NCBI GenBank assembly: GCA_963698015.1
Contig: OY969109.1
Location: 558,001 to 622,000, forward strand
Length of the DNA stretch: 64,000 bases
From: VAXT01 sp963698015
Lineage (GTDB): Bacteria; Actinomycetota; Thermoleophilia; Gaiellales; Gaiellaceae
Direction: 5' to 3'
Numbering within the stretch: the stretch's first letter is position 1; each line of letters opens with the position of its first letter. Under the pieces are notes generated by a model. It did not search any database and was not told the DNA's origin. It was given only the letters and a program-made list of their open reading frames with translations. The translations under genes were made by a program, and so were the position numbers. This document shows, one piece after another, positions 34,000-43,130 of this stretch.

Positions 34000-36249
34000 G
34001 TGAAGACACAGATCATTCAAGACGAGCCCGAGCCCACGAGGAAGGGGCCACCGAGCCAGAGGTCGAACATCGCCGGCCGCATGGCCCGCTGGAGCGCTCA
34101 TCACCGCAAGAAGGCGATCTTCGGCTGGCTTGCGATCTCGATTGCCCTGTTCGCGGTCAGCATCGTCTCGCCGATGAAGCAGATCGTGTTCGAGACCTCC
34201 GGGCCGGGGGAGTCGGGCCGAATGGACAAGATCCTGTACGAGGACTTCAGGCAGCCCGAGGGGGAGGCCGTCCTCATTCAACATCGGACGCTGACGGCCG
34301 CCGACCCGGCGTTCCAGAAGACCGTGCAAGCGGTCGTTGCAGGAGTCGCTCCGCTCGACGCAATCGCGAAGGCGGAGTCTCCGCTCGACGAAGAAAACTC
34401 GGGCCAGATCTCGAGCGACAAGCATTCGGCGTTCGTGGGGCTCGAGATCGCTGGGGACCCGGACAAGGCTGCCGACATCATCGATCCCGTCGTCGACCGA
34501 GTAGACGAGCTACAGAGCGCGCACCCCGGCTACTACATCGGGTCGTTCGGCACGAGTACCGGAAAGGCAGTCGAGGCGGGCTTCTTAGACGACCTGAAGA
34601 AGGCGGGCGAGTTCTCGGTCCCGCTGACCCTGATCATCCTCGTGGTCGCCTTCGGCGCGCTCGTCGCGGCCGGCATCCCGCTCCTGCTCGCTCTGACCGC
34701 GGTCCTCGGAACCCTGGGGATCGTCGCGCTCATCAGCCAGGCACTGCCGATGTCCGAGTCCGTGTCGGCGATCATCCTCCTGATCGGGCTCGCGGTCGGT
34801 GTCGACTACACGATGTTCTATTTGAAGCGCGAGCGCGAGGAGCGCGCCAAGGGCCTTAGCGAAGAGGCGGCCCTCGAGGCTGCAGCGGCAACGTCGGGAC
34901 GCTCCGTGCTCATCTCGGGCAGCACGGTCATCGTCGCGATGGCGGGCATGTTCCTCACGGGCGACTCCGACTTTGCATCGTTCGGGGCGGCGACGATAAC
35001 GGTGGTCGCGGTCGCGATGCTCGGGTCGCTGACGGTCCTGCCGGCGTTGCTGTCGAAGCTCGGCGACAACGTCGACCGGCTTCGTGTGCCGTTCGTGCAC
35101 CGGTTGCGGCGAGACGACGGGGAGGGTCGGATCTGGGGAGCGATCATCGATCGCGTGCTCCGGCGCCCCGCTCTTTCCGCCGCTCTCGCCGCCGGCGTGC
35201 TTGTGGCCCTGGCGGTGCCCGCCGTCCAGCTCCACACGGCCAACGCGAGCATCGACACGTATCCGCAGAGCCTCTTGAAGACGTACAACCGCATGAAGGC
35301 GGCGTTCCCGGGCACCCAGGTCGCAGCCAACGTCGTCGTCAAGGCGCCGAACGTCGAATCGCCCGCGGTCAAAGAGGCGATCGGCCAGCTCAAATGGCGC
35401 GCGCTGTACCGCCGCGTGATGTACGAGCCGATCGACGTCGACGTGAACGAGGCGAAAACGGTCGCCAACATCTCGATCCCGGTCAAGGGCAGCGGTTCCG
35501 ACTCGACGTCGAACGAGGCCCTCGCGGCGCTCCGTGACGAGATCGTCCCCGTGACCGTCGGCAGCGTCCCCGATGCCATCGTCGGCGTCACCGGAGAGAC
35601 CGCCCAGTCGAAGGACTTCAACGACCAGATGAAGACCGTCGCTCCGCTCGTCTTCGGCTTCGTCCTGCTCTTCGCGTTCGTGTTGATGCTCCTGTCGTTC
35701 CGCTCGATCGTGATTGCCGCCAAGACGATCGTCCTCAACCTGCTGTCGGTCGGAGCGGCCTACGGGATCCTCGTCCTCGTCTTCCAGCACGGCTGGGGGA
35801 AGCAGCTCCTGGGCTTCGAGTTCACGGGAGGGATCGACCCCTTCCTGCCAATCCTGCTGTTCGTAATCCTCTTCGGGCTGTCGATGGACTACCACGTCTT
35901 CGTTCTCAGCCGCGTCAGAGAGGGCTACGAGAGCGGGATGACGACGGACGAGGCGGTCGCACACGGGATCAAGTCGACGGCCGGGGTCGTGACGAGCGCG
36001 GCGATCGTCATGGTCGGCGTCTTCGCCATCTTCGCGACGCTCCAGATGATGATCTTCAAGCAGTTCGGCGTCGGTCTGGCGTCGGCGATCCTGATCGACG
36101 CGACGCTGATCCGGGCAATCCTCTTGCCGGCGAGCATGAAGCTGCTCGGCGACTGGAACTGGTACCTCCCGAAGTGGCTGGAGTGGCTGCCACGGTTGGA
36201 GCACGAGACCGCTCAGGAAGCGCCGCTCGCGCCGGTGCCCGGGTCCTAG
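34000..36249 (+). CDS. MMPL-family RND-type transporter
   Basis: 749 aa, twelve membrane helices in two halves, each half starting with one helix and a large outer loop (about 75-190 and 400-540). The MMPL signature is in the second helix bundle of each half (VGVDYTMFYLKREREERAKG and FGLSMDYHVFVLSRVREGYE), where aspartates of the proton relay follow the GxD and SMDY patterns. Known members export lipids or drugs. Start is GTG at 34000. A GGGTGAG/CTCACCC hairpin (33961-33981) lies just before it and may be a regulator site. It follows the two-component system and precedes an exporter of the MFS type, suggesting an envelope or drug stress response. Confidence 0.9.
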   Translation: MKTQIIQDEPEPTRKGPPSQRSNIAGRMARWSAHHRKKAIFGWLAISIALFAVSIVSPMKQIVFETSGPGESGRMDKILYEDFRQPEGEAVLIQHRTLTAADPAFQKTVQAVVAGVAPLDAIAKAESPLDEENSGQISSDKHSAFVGLEIAGDPDKAADIIDPVVDRVDELQSAHPGYYIGSFGTSTGKAVEAGFLDDLKKAGEFSVPLTLIILVVAFGALVAAGIPLLLALTAVLGTLGIVALISQALPMSESVSAIILLIGLAVGVDYTMFYLKREREERAKGLSEEAALEAAAATSGRSVLISGSTVIVAMAGMFLTGDSDFASFGAATITVVAVAMLGSLTVLPALLSKLGDNVDRLRVPFVHRLRRDDGEGRIWGAIIDRVLRRPALSAALAAGVLVALAVPAVQLHTANASIDTYPQSLLKTYNRMKAAFPGTQVAANVVVKAPNVESPAVKEAIGQLKWRALYRRVMYEPIDVDVNEAKTVANISIPVKGSGSDSTSNEALAALRDEIVPVTVGSVPDAIVGVTGETAQSKDFNDQMKTVAPLVFGFVLLFAFVLMLLSFRSIVIAAKTIVLNLLSVGAAYGILVLVFQHGWGKQLLGFEFTGGIDPFLPILLFVILFGLSMDYHVFVLSRVREGYESGMTTDEAVAHGIKSTAGVVTSAAIVMVGVFAIFATLQMMIFKQFGVGLASAILIDATLIRAILLPASMKLLGDWNWYLPKWLEWLPRLEHETAQEAPLAPVPGS

Positions 36250-36255
36250 ACACCC

Positions 36256-37554
36256 GTGTCGACCGTCGCTCATTCGTCGGCCGACTCGCGCAGGGCCGTT
36301 GCGACGCGGGTCGCCGCGGCCCTGCGCACAGAGGTCGGCCTGGCCCGGCTCGCGCTCGCAGTCGTCTCGCTCCATGTCGTCGACGACAACTTCCTGCAGC
36401 CGAACCCGGGGACCTCGGCCGCAGACCACCTCGTCAGCGGCCTGGTCCCACTCGGGCTCCTCATCTTGGCCGGCATCGCCTACCCGCGACTGCGCGCAGG
36501 AGCGCGCGCGACGATCGCGCTCCTGGCCGGCTTCTTCGGCATCCTGGCCGGAACGGAAGCCGTCCACTACACGAGGGAAGTCGGTGCGTCCGGCGATGAC
36601 TACACCGGGCTGCTGTCGGTCCTGGCCGGCTTGCTGCTGACAGGGGTCGGCGCAGTCACGCTGTGGCGTTCTCGGCGAACGGATGACCGGCTTTGGTGGA
36701 GGTACCTTCGCCGGCTCCTGCTCGTCGCCGGCGCGTTCTTCGTCGTTGTCGCCGTTCTGCTTCCAGTCGCGATCGCGTACGTGGTCACGCACGCGGCCCG
36801 CGCAACCGTTCCGAGCGCCGACCTGGGCGCGCCGTACGACGATGTGGAGTTCACGACCGCCGACGGGCTGAGCCTGAAGGGCTGGTACATCAGGTCGCGC
36901 AACGGAGCCGCGGTCATCTCGTTCCCGGGCCGCGCGTCTTCGCAGAAGCGGGCCAAGCTGCTCGCGCGGCACGGATACGGTGTGCTGCTCTTCGACCGCC
37001 GCGGTGAGGGTGAGAGCGAAGGCGACCCGAACGCTTTCGGCTGGCAGGGCGAACGGGACATCCACGCGGCCGTCGCGTTCCTGCAGCGTCAGCCCGACGT
37101 CGATTCCCGGCGAATTGGCGGCATCGGCCTCTCCGTGGGCGGCGAGATGATGATCGAGGCCGCGGCGGAGTCCTCCGACCTCAAGGCGATCGTCTCCGAA
37201 GGCGCGAGCAGTCGCTCCGTCCGCGACGAGATCGCGAACGGAAGCGGGTGGCAGGAGCTGATCGGCAACAGCGTTGCCACGGCGGCGACCGCTGTGTTCA
37301 CGAACAACCTGCCGCCCTCGACCCTGAAGAGCCTGGTGCCGAAGATCTCCGGCGCCGCGTTCTTCGTCTACGGCCAGCGCGGCCAGCCTGCCGAGCGGCC
37401 CGCGAACCATGCCTTCTACGCAGCCGCACGCGGACACAAGGCGATCTGGGAGGTGCCGGGCTCGGGGCACATCGGCGGCACGGAAGCACAACCGGCGGAG
37501 TACGAGCGCCGCGTCACGGAGTTCTTCGACCGCTGGCTTCGGCCTCAGCGGTAA
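36256..37554 (+). CDS. Membrane-anchored alpha/beta hydrolase
   Basis: 432 aa, GTG start 6 bp after the MMPL stop. The first about 190 residues hold about five membrane helices (LVSGLVPLGLLILAGIAYPR and others). From about 195 the alpha/beta hydrolase fold is clear: the strand VISFPGRASSQ, GVLLFDRRGEGESEGDPNAF, the nucleophile elbow GGIGLSVGGEMMIEAAAE (Ser), and the histidine motif EVPGSGHIGGTEAQPAEYER. The acid residue may be the Asp/Glu near AAFFVYGQRG. Dienelactone-hydrolase or lipase-like activity on the outer or inner membrane face is possible; the substrate is unknown. Confidence 0.82.
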   Translation: MSTVAHSSADSRRAVATRVAAALRTEVGLARLALAVVSLHVVDDNFLQPNPGTSAADHLVSGLVPLGLLILAGIAYPRLRAGARATIALLAGFFGILAGTEAVHYTREVGASGDDYTGLLSVLAGLLLTGVGAVTLWRSRRTDDRLWWRYLRRLLLVAGAFFVVVAVLLPVAIAYVVTHAARATVPSADLGAPYDDVEFTTADGLSLKGWYIRSRNGAAVISFPGRASSQKRAKLLARHGYGVLLFDRRGEGESEGDPNAFGWQGERDIHAAVAFLQRQPDVDSRRIGGIGLSVGGEMMIEAAAESSDLKAIVSEGASSRSVRDEIANGSGWQELIGNSVATAATAVFTNNLPPSTLKSLVPKISGAAFFVYGQRGQPAERPANHAFYAAARGHKAIWEVPGSGHIGGTEAQPAEYERRVTEFFDRWLRPQR

Positions 37555-37569
37555 CGGAAGGAGAGACGC

Positions 37570-39156
37570 ATGACCCAGACCAGACCCCCCGGTGACTTGA
37601 CCCCGTCGCGCCGCCACGCCGTGTTGGGCGTGCTCTGCCTGGCGCTGATGATGGTCGTCGCTGCCGTCGCGTCGCTGAACGTCGCGCTGCCGGATCTCGC
37701 GCGCGACACCGGTGCCACGCAGAGCGAGCTGCAGTGGATCGTGGACGCCTACGCCCTGGTCTTCGCCGGGCTCCTGTTGCCGGCCGGTGCGCTCGGCGAT
37801 CGCTTCGGGCGCAAGGGCATCCTGCTCATCGGTCTCGTCATCTTCGGCGGCGCCTCGCTCGCGGCGACCTTCGTCGGCGACCCGTCGACCCTGATCGGGC
37901 TCCGTGCGGTGATCGGCGTGGGCGCCGCGCTCGTGATGCCGACGACGCTGTCGATCATCACGAACGTCTTCCCGCCCGAAGAGCGCGGCCGTGCCGTCGG
38001 CATCTGGGCCGGAGTCGCCGGTGCGGGCGCGATCATCGGCCTGCTCCTGTCCGGGGCGATCCTCGAGTGGTTTTCGTGGCCGGCGGTCTTCGCAGTCAAC
38101 GTGGTGCTGGCGGCGGTCGCATTCGCGGCCGCGATCCCGATCGTGCCGACCTCACGGAGCTCGCAGCGCGTTCGCCTCGACCCGGTCGGAGCACTGCTCT
38201 CCTCGCTCGGCCTCTTCGCGCTCGTGTTCGCGATCATCGAGGCGCCGCAGAACGGCTGGCTCGACCCGGTCACTCTGATCGGACTCACCCTCGGCGCGCT
38301 GCTCCTGGTCGCGTTCGTCCTCTTCGAGCTCGCCCGCCGCGATCCGATGCTCGACCCGCGGCTGTTCGCGCGCCGCGGCTTCGGCGTCGGCTCGCTGTCG
38401 CTGACGCTGCAGTTCTTCGCTCAGTTCGGCTTCCTCTTCATCGCACTGCAATACCTCCAGTTCGTCCTCGGCTACTCCCCGCTCGAGGCAGGGCTCGCGA
38501 TCCTGCCGATGGCGTTCATGCTGATGGTGATCTCGCCCCGCGCTCCGAAGCTTGCGCGCCGACTCGGCGTCCGGGTCGTCGGCGGGGTCGGTCTCGCGCT
38601 GATGGGCGTCGGCTTCCTCGTCTTCACGACGCTCGAGCCCGACTCGTCCTACTGGCGCTTCGGTGTCGGTGCGTTGATCACCGGGGTCGGTCTCGCGCTC
38701 GCGACCGCGCCGGCGACGACATCGATCGTCTCGTCGTTGCCGGGACACAAGCAGGGAATCGCCTCGGCCGTCAACGATCTCGCCCGCGAGGTCGGCGGCG
38801 CCCTTGGCATCGCGGTTCTCGGCTCCATCCTCTACAGCGGCTATCGAACCGACGTGGCTCCTGCGACGGACGGTCTTCCAGGCCCGGCTGCGCAAGCGGC
38901 CGAGGGCTCGATCGCCGCGGCAACGCAGATCGGCCACGACGCCGGGCAGAGTGGGGCGGCACTGGTCGAGCAGGCTCAGGCGGCGTTCGTCAACGGCCTC
39001 TCGGTCGCCCTGCTCGTCGGCGCCGGCGTACTGTTCGCCGCAAGCGTGATCGTCGCGGTGCTCGCGCCGCGCCGCGAGGACGTCGCGCGCGCCGAGGCGC
39101 TCGAACCCGACGCGGGAACTGAGTCGACGGCTCCGGCCCTCGCCAGCGGCGCCTAA
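37570..39156 (+). CDS. MFS exporter, DHA2 (EmrB/QacA) family
   Basis: 528 aa, about 14 membrane segments. Motif A is GALGDRFGRKGILLIGLVIF; motif C-like residues are in GIWAGVAGAGAIIGLLLSGA; motif D1 is ASLNVALPDLARDTGATQSE LQWIVDAYALVFAGLLLPAG. An AAGGAGAG ribosome site stands at the right distance before the ATG. The family expels drugs or metabolites by proton antiport. It ends a cluster of same-strand genes (kinase, regulator, MMPL, hydrolase, MFS). Confidence 0.92.
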   Translation: MTQTRPPGDLTPSRRHAVLGVLCLALMMVVAAVASLNVALPDLARDTGATQSELQWIVDAYALVFAGLLLPAGALGDRFGRKGILLIGLVIFGGASLAATFVGDPSTLIGLRAVIGVGAALVMPTTLSIITNVFPPEERGRAVGIWAGVAGAGAIIGLLLSGAILEWFSWPAVFAVNVVLAAVAFAAAIPIVPTSRSSQRVRLDPVGALLSSLGLFALVFAIIEAPQNGWLDPVTLIGLTLGALLLVAFVLFELARRDPMLDPRLFARRGFGVGSLSLTLQFFAQFGFLFIALQYLQFVLGYSPLEAGLAILPMAFMLMVISPRAPKLARRLGVRVVGGVGLALMGVGFLVFTTLEPDSSYWRFGVGALITGVGLALATAPATTSIVSSLPGHKQGIASAVNDLAREVGGALGIAVLGSILYSGYRTDVAPATDGLPGPAAQAAEGSIAAATQIGHDAGQSGAALVEQAQAAFVNGLSVALLVGAGVLFAASVIVAVLAPRREDVARAEALEPDAGTESTAPALASGA

Positions 39157-39215
39157 GACAGAACGCTTCTCCGAGCCGCTGATCGGTCCCTCCCTCGAGT
39201 CGGTCGAATTCAACC

Positions 39216-39253
39216 TTGCGCACGGTCGGTATACTCGGTATAGTACTCAGTAT
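39216..39253 (+). promoter_or_regulatory. Promoter and operator of the PadR-ABC operon
   Basis: TTGCGC (39216-39221), 17-bp spacer, TATAGT (39239-39244). The -10 lies in the middle of a 23-bp imperfect palindrome (39231-39253) with arms ATACT/AGTAT and GTA/TAC. PadR proteins bind such AT-rich dyads, so autoregulation of the operon is likely. Confidence 0.65.
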
Positions 39254-39274
39254 GCCAATGCGGATGAACGGTTC

Positions 39275-39856
39275 ATGAGCGTCCCCCACGCCCTCCTCGC
39301 CCTCCTCAGTGAAGGGCCCAAGTTCGGGCTCCGGCTCCAAACCGAGTTTGAGTCGCGAACGGGCGAGGTCTGGCCGCTCAACGTCGGCCAGGTCTACACG
39401 ACGCTCCAGCGCCTCGAGCGCGACGGCCTCGTCGAGAGCGACGACGGAGAAGGCGCTCGCTCGCAGAAGCGCTTCAGGATCACGCCGGCGGGCGATCGCG
39501 AGCTCGCCGACTGGCTTCGTACGCCGCCGGACCTCGTGCCTCCCCCGCGCGACGAGCTCGTGATCAAGGTGCTCGTCGCCCTAGAGGTTCCCGAGGCCGA
39601 TGTCCACGAGATCCTGCAGGTGCACCGCCGGCACGTGATCGAGGTCATGCAGCGCTACACCCGGGTCAAGGCGGCCGCCGGTGCGGACGACGTGGCGCTC
39701 GCGCTCGTCGCCGACGCGGAGCTGTTCAGGCTCGAGGCGATCGTCCGCTGGCTCGATGCGGCCGACGTGCGCCTCAAGCAGCTGCCGCCCAAGACGCCGA
39801 CTCCCATGGTCGACCCACTTCTCGAACCAGAACGAACGATGGAGGTCTCGCAATGA
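39275..39856 (+). CDS. PadR-family transcriptional regulator
   Basis: 193 aa. The N-terminal winged helix is typical: ALLALLSEGPKFGLRLQTEF, VGQVYTTLQRLERDGLVESD (the YTTLQRLE motif is diagnostic), then RFRITPAGDRELADWLRTPP. The C-terminal half (about 95-175) is a long helical dimerisation domain of the PadR vinculin-type (VHEILQVHRRHVIEVMQRYT). It represses the ABC exporter genes that follow, with which it overlaps (ATGA at 39853). Confidence 0.9.
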   Translation: MSVPHALLALLSEGPKFGLRLQTEFESRTGEVWPLNVGQVYTTLQRLERDGLVESDDGEGARSQKRFRITPAGDRELADWLRTPPDLVPPPRDELVIKVLVALEVPEADVHEILQVHRRHVIEVMQRYTRVKAAAGADDVALALVADAELFRLEAIVRWLDAADVRLKQLPPKTPTPMVDPLLEPERTMEVSQ

Positions 39857-40578
39857 CGAACGCACTCGAACTGCGGCACGTATCCAAGACCTACGGCTCA
39901 GGCCCGACCGAGGTGCACGCGCTCAACGACGTCGACCTCGTGGTGGAGCGCGGCGAGCTCGTGGCCGTCATGGGCCCCAGCGGCTCCGGCAAGAGCACCC
40001 TCCTGACGATCGCGGGCAGCCTCGAGGAGCCGAGCAGCGGCGAGGTGCTCGTGGACGGAATCGACCTCGCGACCGTGTCGCGAGCAGAGCAAGCGAAGAT
40101 GCGACGCCGGTCGATCGGCTACGTCTTCCAGGATTTCAACCTCCTTCCCGGACTGACGGCCGCCGAGAACGTCACGCTGCCGCTCGAGCTCGACGGCACT
40201 CGGGCAAAGGCCGCGCAGGAGTCCGGCCTCAAGGCCCTGGAAGAGCTCGCCGTCGCCAAGCACGCTGATCGGTACCCGGACGAGCTCTCGGGCGGCGAGC
40301 GTCAGCGGGTCGCGATCGCCCGGGCGATTGTCGGCGAACGCGGGTTGCTGCTCGCCGACGAGCCGACCGGCGCCCTGGACTCCGTGAACGGCGAGACCGT
40401 CATGCGCCTGCTTCGCGCCGCGACGCACCGCGGCGTCGCAGGTGTCGTCGTGACGCACGAGGCGCAGCTCGCTTCGTGGGCCGACCGCGTCGTCTTCCTG
40501 CGCGACGGCAACGTCGTCGACCAGACGGCTGCTCCCCCCGGGCCCGAGTCGCTCTTGGCGACGGTTGATCGGCGATGA
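39853..40578 (+). CDS. ABC transporter ATPase, MacB/LolD type
   Basis: 241 aa. Walker A MGPSGSGKSTLLTIAGSLEE, Q-loop IGYVFQDFNLLPGLTAAENV, signature DELSGGERQRVAIARAIVGE, Walker B LLLADEPTGALDSVNG. It belongs with FtsX-like permeases that export peptides or lipoproteins, or sense antimicrobials. Its stop overlaps the permease ATG (ATGA at 40575). Confidence 0.93.
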   Translation: MTNALELRHVSKTYGSGPTEVHALNDVDLVVERGELVAVMGPSGSGKSTLLTIAGSLEEPSSGEVLVDGIDLATVSRAEQAKMRRRSIGYVFQDFNLLPGLTAAENVTLPLELDGTRAKAAQESGLKALEELAVAKHADRYPDELSGGERQRVAIARAIVGERGLLLADEPTGALDSVNGETVMRLLRAATHRGVAGVVVTHEAQLASWADRVVFLRDGNVVDQTAAPPGPESLLATVDRR

Positions 40579-43088
40579 CGACCCTCGCTCACCGACCAGC
40601 GCTCGGCGGAGCGAACAACGGCGGTGTCGCCGCCCGGCGCGCAGTCGTCCGCTGGGCGGCGCGCATGTTCCGGCGCGAATGGCGTCAGCAGCTCCTCGTC
40701 GTCACCCTCCTCACGGTTGCGGTCGCCGCGGCGATCGGCAGCATCACGATCGCCTACAACTCGGTTCGGGCCGACAACAGCGAGTTCGGCTCGGCCAACC
40801 AGCTGCTCACGTTCGACGGCTCCGATCCGCAGAAGCTCCACGCGGGGCTCGACTCCGCGAGGAAGGCGTTCGGGACGATCGACGTCGTCGGCCACCGCTC
40901 CGTGCCCGTCCCTGGCAGCGTCGAGACGGTGGACTACCGGTCACAGACCCCCGGCGGTGCGTACACGGGCGACCTGCTTGCCCTCCGTCGGGGCGCCTAC
41001 CCGACGACCTCGGGAGAGGTGGCCGTGACCTACGGCGTAGCGCACGCGCTGCAGCTCGACGTCGGGTCGACGCTGGCGCTCGACGGGCGCCGGCGCACGG
41101 TCGTGGGCATCGTCGAGAACCCGAGCACGCTGAGCGACGAGTTCGCGCTTGTGTCCCCCTCGTCCGCGCGCCCGGACACGGTCACCGTGTTCGCCGATGC
41201 GAACGACGGATCGACGAGCGCGTTCTATGGGTCCCAGGGTGAGCGCTCCCGCCCGGCGTTTGCGGGCTCCATGTCTCGCGGAAACGACGTCAGCAGCACG
41301 GCAGAGACGCTGGCGATGTTCTCGGTGGCCACCGTCTTCCTGTTCCTGGCATTGCTGGTCGCCGCGGCGGGCTTCGCCGTCGTCGCGCAGCGTCGGCTCC
41401 GCCAGCTCGGCATGCTCGCCGCTGTCGGAGCCACGCAGAAGCACATACGGCTTGTGCTGTTGACCAACGGCGCCGTCGTCGGGACGATCGCCGCGATCGT
41501 GGGAACGATCGGGGGCCTCGCGCTCTGGCTCGTCTTCGCACCGACGCTCGAGTCCGCCGTCGGCCATCGCATCGACCGGCTCAGCCTCCCCTGGGGACTG
41601 ATCGTGGCGGCCGCTCTCCTCGCACTCGTCGGAGCAACTGCCGCCGCCTGGTGGCCAGGGCGAACGATCGCCCGTCTCCCTGTCGTGCTCGCGCTCTCGG
41701 GGCGGCCGCCCAGTCCAAGGCCGGCGCGCCACTCAGCGATCGCCGCCGCGGCGCTCTTCGCCGTCGGCATCGGCTGTCTCGCGCTCTCCGGCCGAGACAG
41801 CCCGCCCCTGATCGTTGCCGGGCTCGTGGCAACGATCCTCGGGACTCTGCTGCTCGGGCCGCTCGCGATCCGCACCTTCTCGGCAGTGGCCGGACGGTTC
41901 TCGGTCGCGCCCCGATTGGCGCTGCGGGACATGGCGCGCTACCAGGCCCGCTCCGGAGCGGCGCTCGCCGCAGTCACCCTCGCGCTCGGCATCGCAGCGA
42001 CCGTCGTCGTCACCGCTTCGGCGCAGGAGGCGAAGCAGGCGAATGAGCCTCCCAGCCTTTCCGATCGACAGATCCGAGTGCACTTAGGACGACCGGAGGA
42101 TCCGAAGATGATCCCGATCGAAACACCCGCCCAGGTCGAACAGCAGGTCGCCGGCGTCAGCCAGCTCGCCGCCGGACTCGATCGAGCAACGGCGCTCACC
42201 CTTTATAAGGCGGTGGAACCCGGCACGGTTCCGGGGGTCGTCGGCAATACCAGGTTCCTGCCCACGATCGAGCTCACCAGACGATTCGACTCACCCGAGG
42301 GAGCGAAGAACTACCGGAGCGAGGCCGACCTGTACGTCGCAACGCCTGCGGTGCTCCGGTACCTCGGGATCGACCCCGGCGCGATCGCTCCGAGCACCGA
42401 CTACCTCGTCGACCGCAGCGTCCAGGCAGGCACGCTCGTCATTCCGAGCATGACCAGCCGCAAGGAGTACGCGGTCACGAACGTCCAGAGGATCGAGACG
42501 GGCCGACATCTCTTCGGAGCCGGCAGCGGCCTGAAGCCGCCCTACTTCATCACGCACAACGGCCTTCGCCGCCACGGCTGGAAGCAGATTCGAGCCGGTT
42601 GGCTCGTCGAGTCCAGCAAGCCCCTCACGAGCGACCAGATCGCAAACGCGCGCGATGCCGCGGCGGCTTCCGGCCTCACGATCGAGGTTCGGAGGCAGAG
42701 CAACCCGCCGACGAAGGTGATGGCCATCGCCACTGCGGCAGGTGCCCTGCTCGCGCTCGCCGTCCTCGCCATGACCACCGGACTGATCCGCGGCGAGAGT
42801 GCCGGCGACCTCCGGACCCTCACCGCCGCTGGGGCGACCTCACGCATCCGCCGCACGCTGACTGCAACGACCGCCGGGGCTCTCGCCTTCCTCGGCGCAC
42901 TCCTTGGGATCGCCGGCGCGTACATTGCTCTGGCGGCGACGTATCACGACGACCTCGGCTACCTGAGTCACGTACCGGTCCTGTACCTCGCCCTCGCGCT
43001 CGTCGGCGTGCCCCTGGCCGCCGCCGCAGCCGGCTGGCTCCTCGCCGGGCGCGAGCCTTCCGTGATCGCGAGGCCCGTGATCGAGTGA
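40575..43088 (+). CDS. FtsX-like ABC transporter permease
   Basis: 837 aa. Ten membrane helices in the usual arrangement: one (WRQQLLVVTLLTVAVAAAIG), a large outer loop (about 60-240), three in the first FtsX core (STAETLAMFSVATVFLFLAL LVAAAGFAVVAQRR), two central, another outer loop (about 480-690), and the last FtsX core (VMAIATAAGALLALAVLAMT). Functions with the ATPase just upstream as an exporter of unknown substrate. The last FtsX core begins with 'GESAGDLRTLTAAGATSRIR RTLTATTAGALAF'. Confidence 0.88.
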   Translation: MTTLAHRPALGGANNGGVAARRAVVRWAARMFRREWRQQLLVVTLLTVAVAAAIGSITIAYNSVRADNSEFGSANQLLTFDGSDPQKLHAGLDSARKAFGTIDVVGHRSVPVPGSVETVDYRSQTPGGAYTGDLLALRRGAYPTTSGEVAVTYGVAHALQLDVGSTLALDGRRRTVVGIVENPSTLSDEFALVSPSSARPDTVTVFADANDGSTSAFYGSQGERSRPAFAGSMSRGNDVSSTAETLAMFSVATVFLFLALLVAAAGFAVVAQRRLRQLGMLAAVGATQKHIRLVLLTNGAVVGTIAAIVGTIGGLALWLVFAPTLESAVGHRIDRLSLPWGLIVAAALLALVGATAAAWWPGRTIARLPVVLALSGRPPSPRPARHSAIAAAALFAVGIGCLALSGRDSPPLIVAGLVATILGTLLLGPLAIRTFSAVAGRFSVAPRLALRDMARYQARSGAALAAVTLALGIAATVVVTASAQEAKQANEPPSLSDRQIRVHLGRPEDPKMIPIETPAQVEQQVAGVSQLAAGLDRATALTLYKAVEPGTVPGVVGNTRFLPTIELTRRFDSPEGAKNYRSEADLYVATPAVLRYLGIDPGAIAPSTDYLVDRSVQAGTLVIPSMTSRKEYAVTNVQRIETGRHLFGAGSGLKPPYFITHNGLRRHGWKQIRAGWLVESSKPLTSDQIANARDAAAASGLTIEVRRQSNPPTKVMAIATAAGALLALAVLAMTTGLIRGESAGDLRTLTAAGATSRIRRTLTATTAGALAFLGALLGIAGAYIALAATYHDDLGYLSHVPVLYLALALVGVPLAAAAAGWLLAGREPSVIARPVIE

Positions 43089-43130
43089 AACCTCCGCGAT
43101 GAGTTCCGGGCGAATCGCCGGTCTAAGCTG

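Noticed and set aside
34585..37617. 1010-aa open reading on the minus strand
   Set aside because: It is antisense to three well-supported genes (MMPL, hydrolase, start of MFS); its Arg/Asp-rich text is the usual product of high-GC codon use in the opposite frame.
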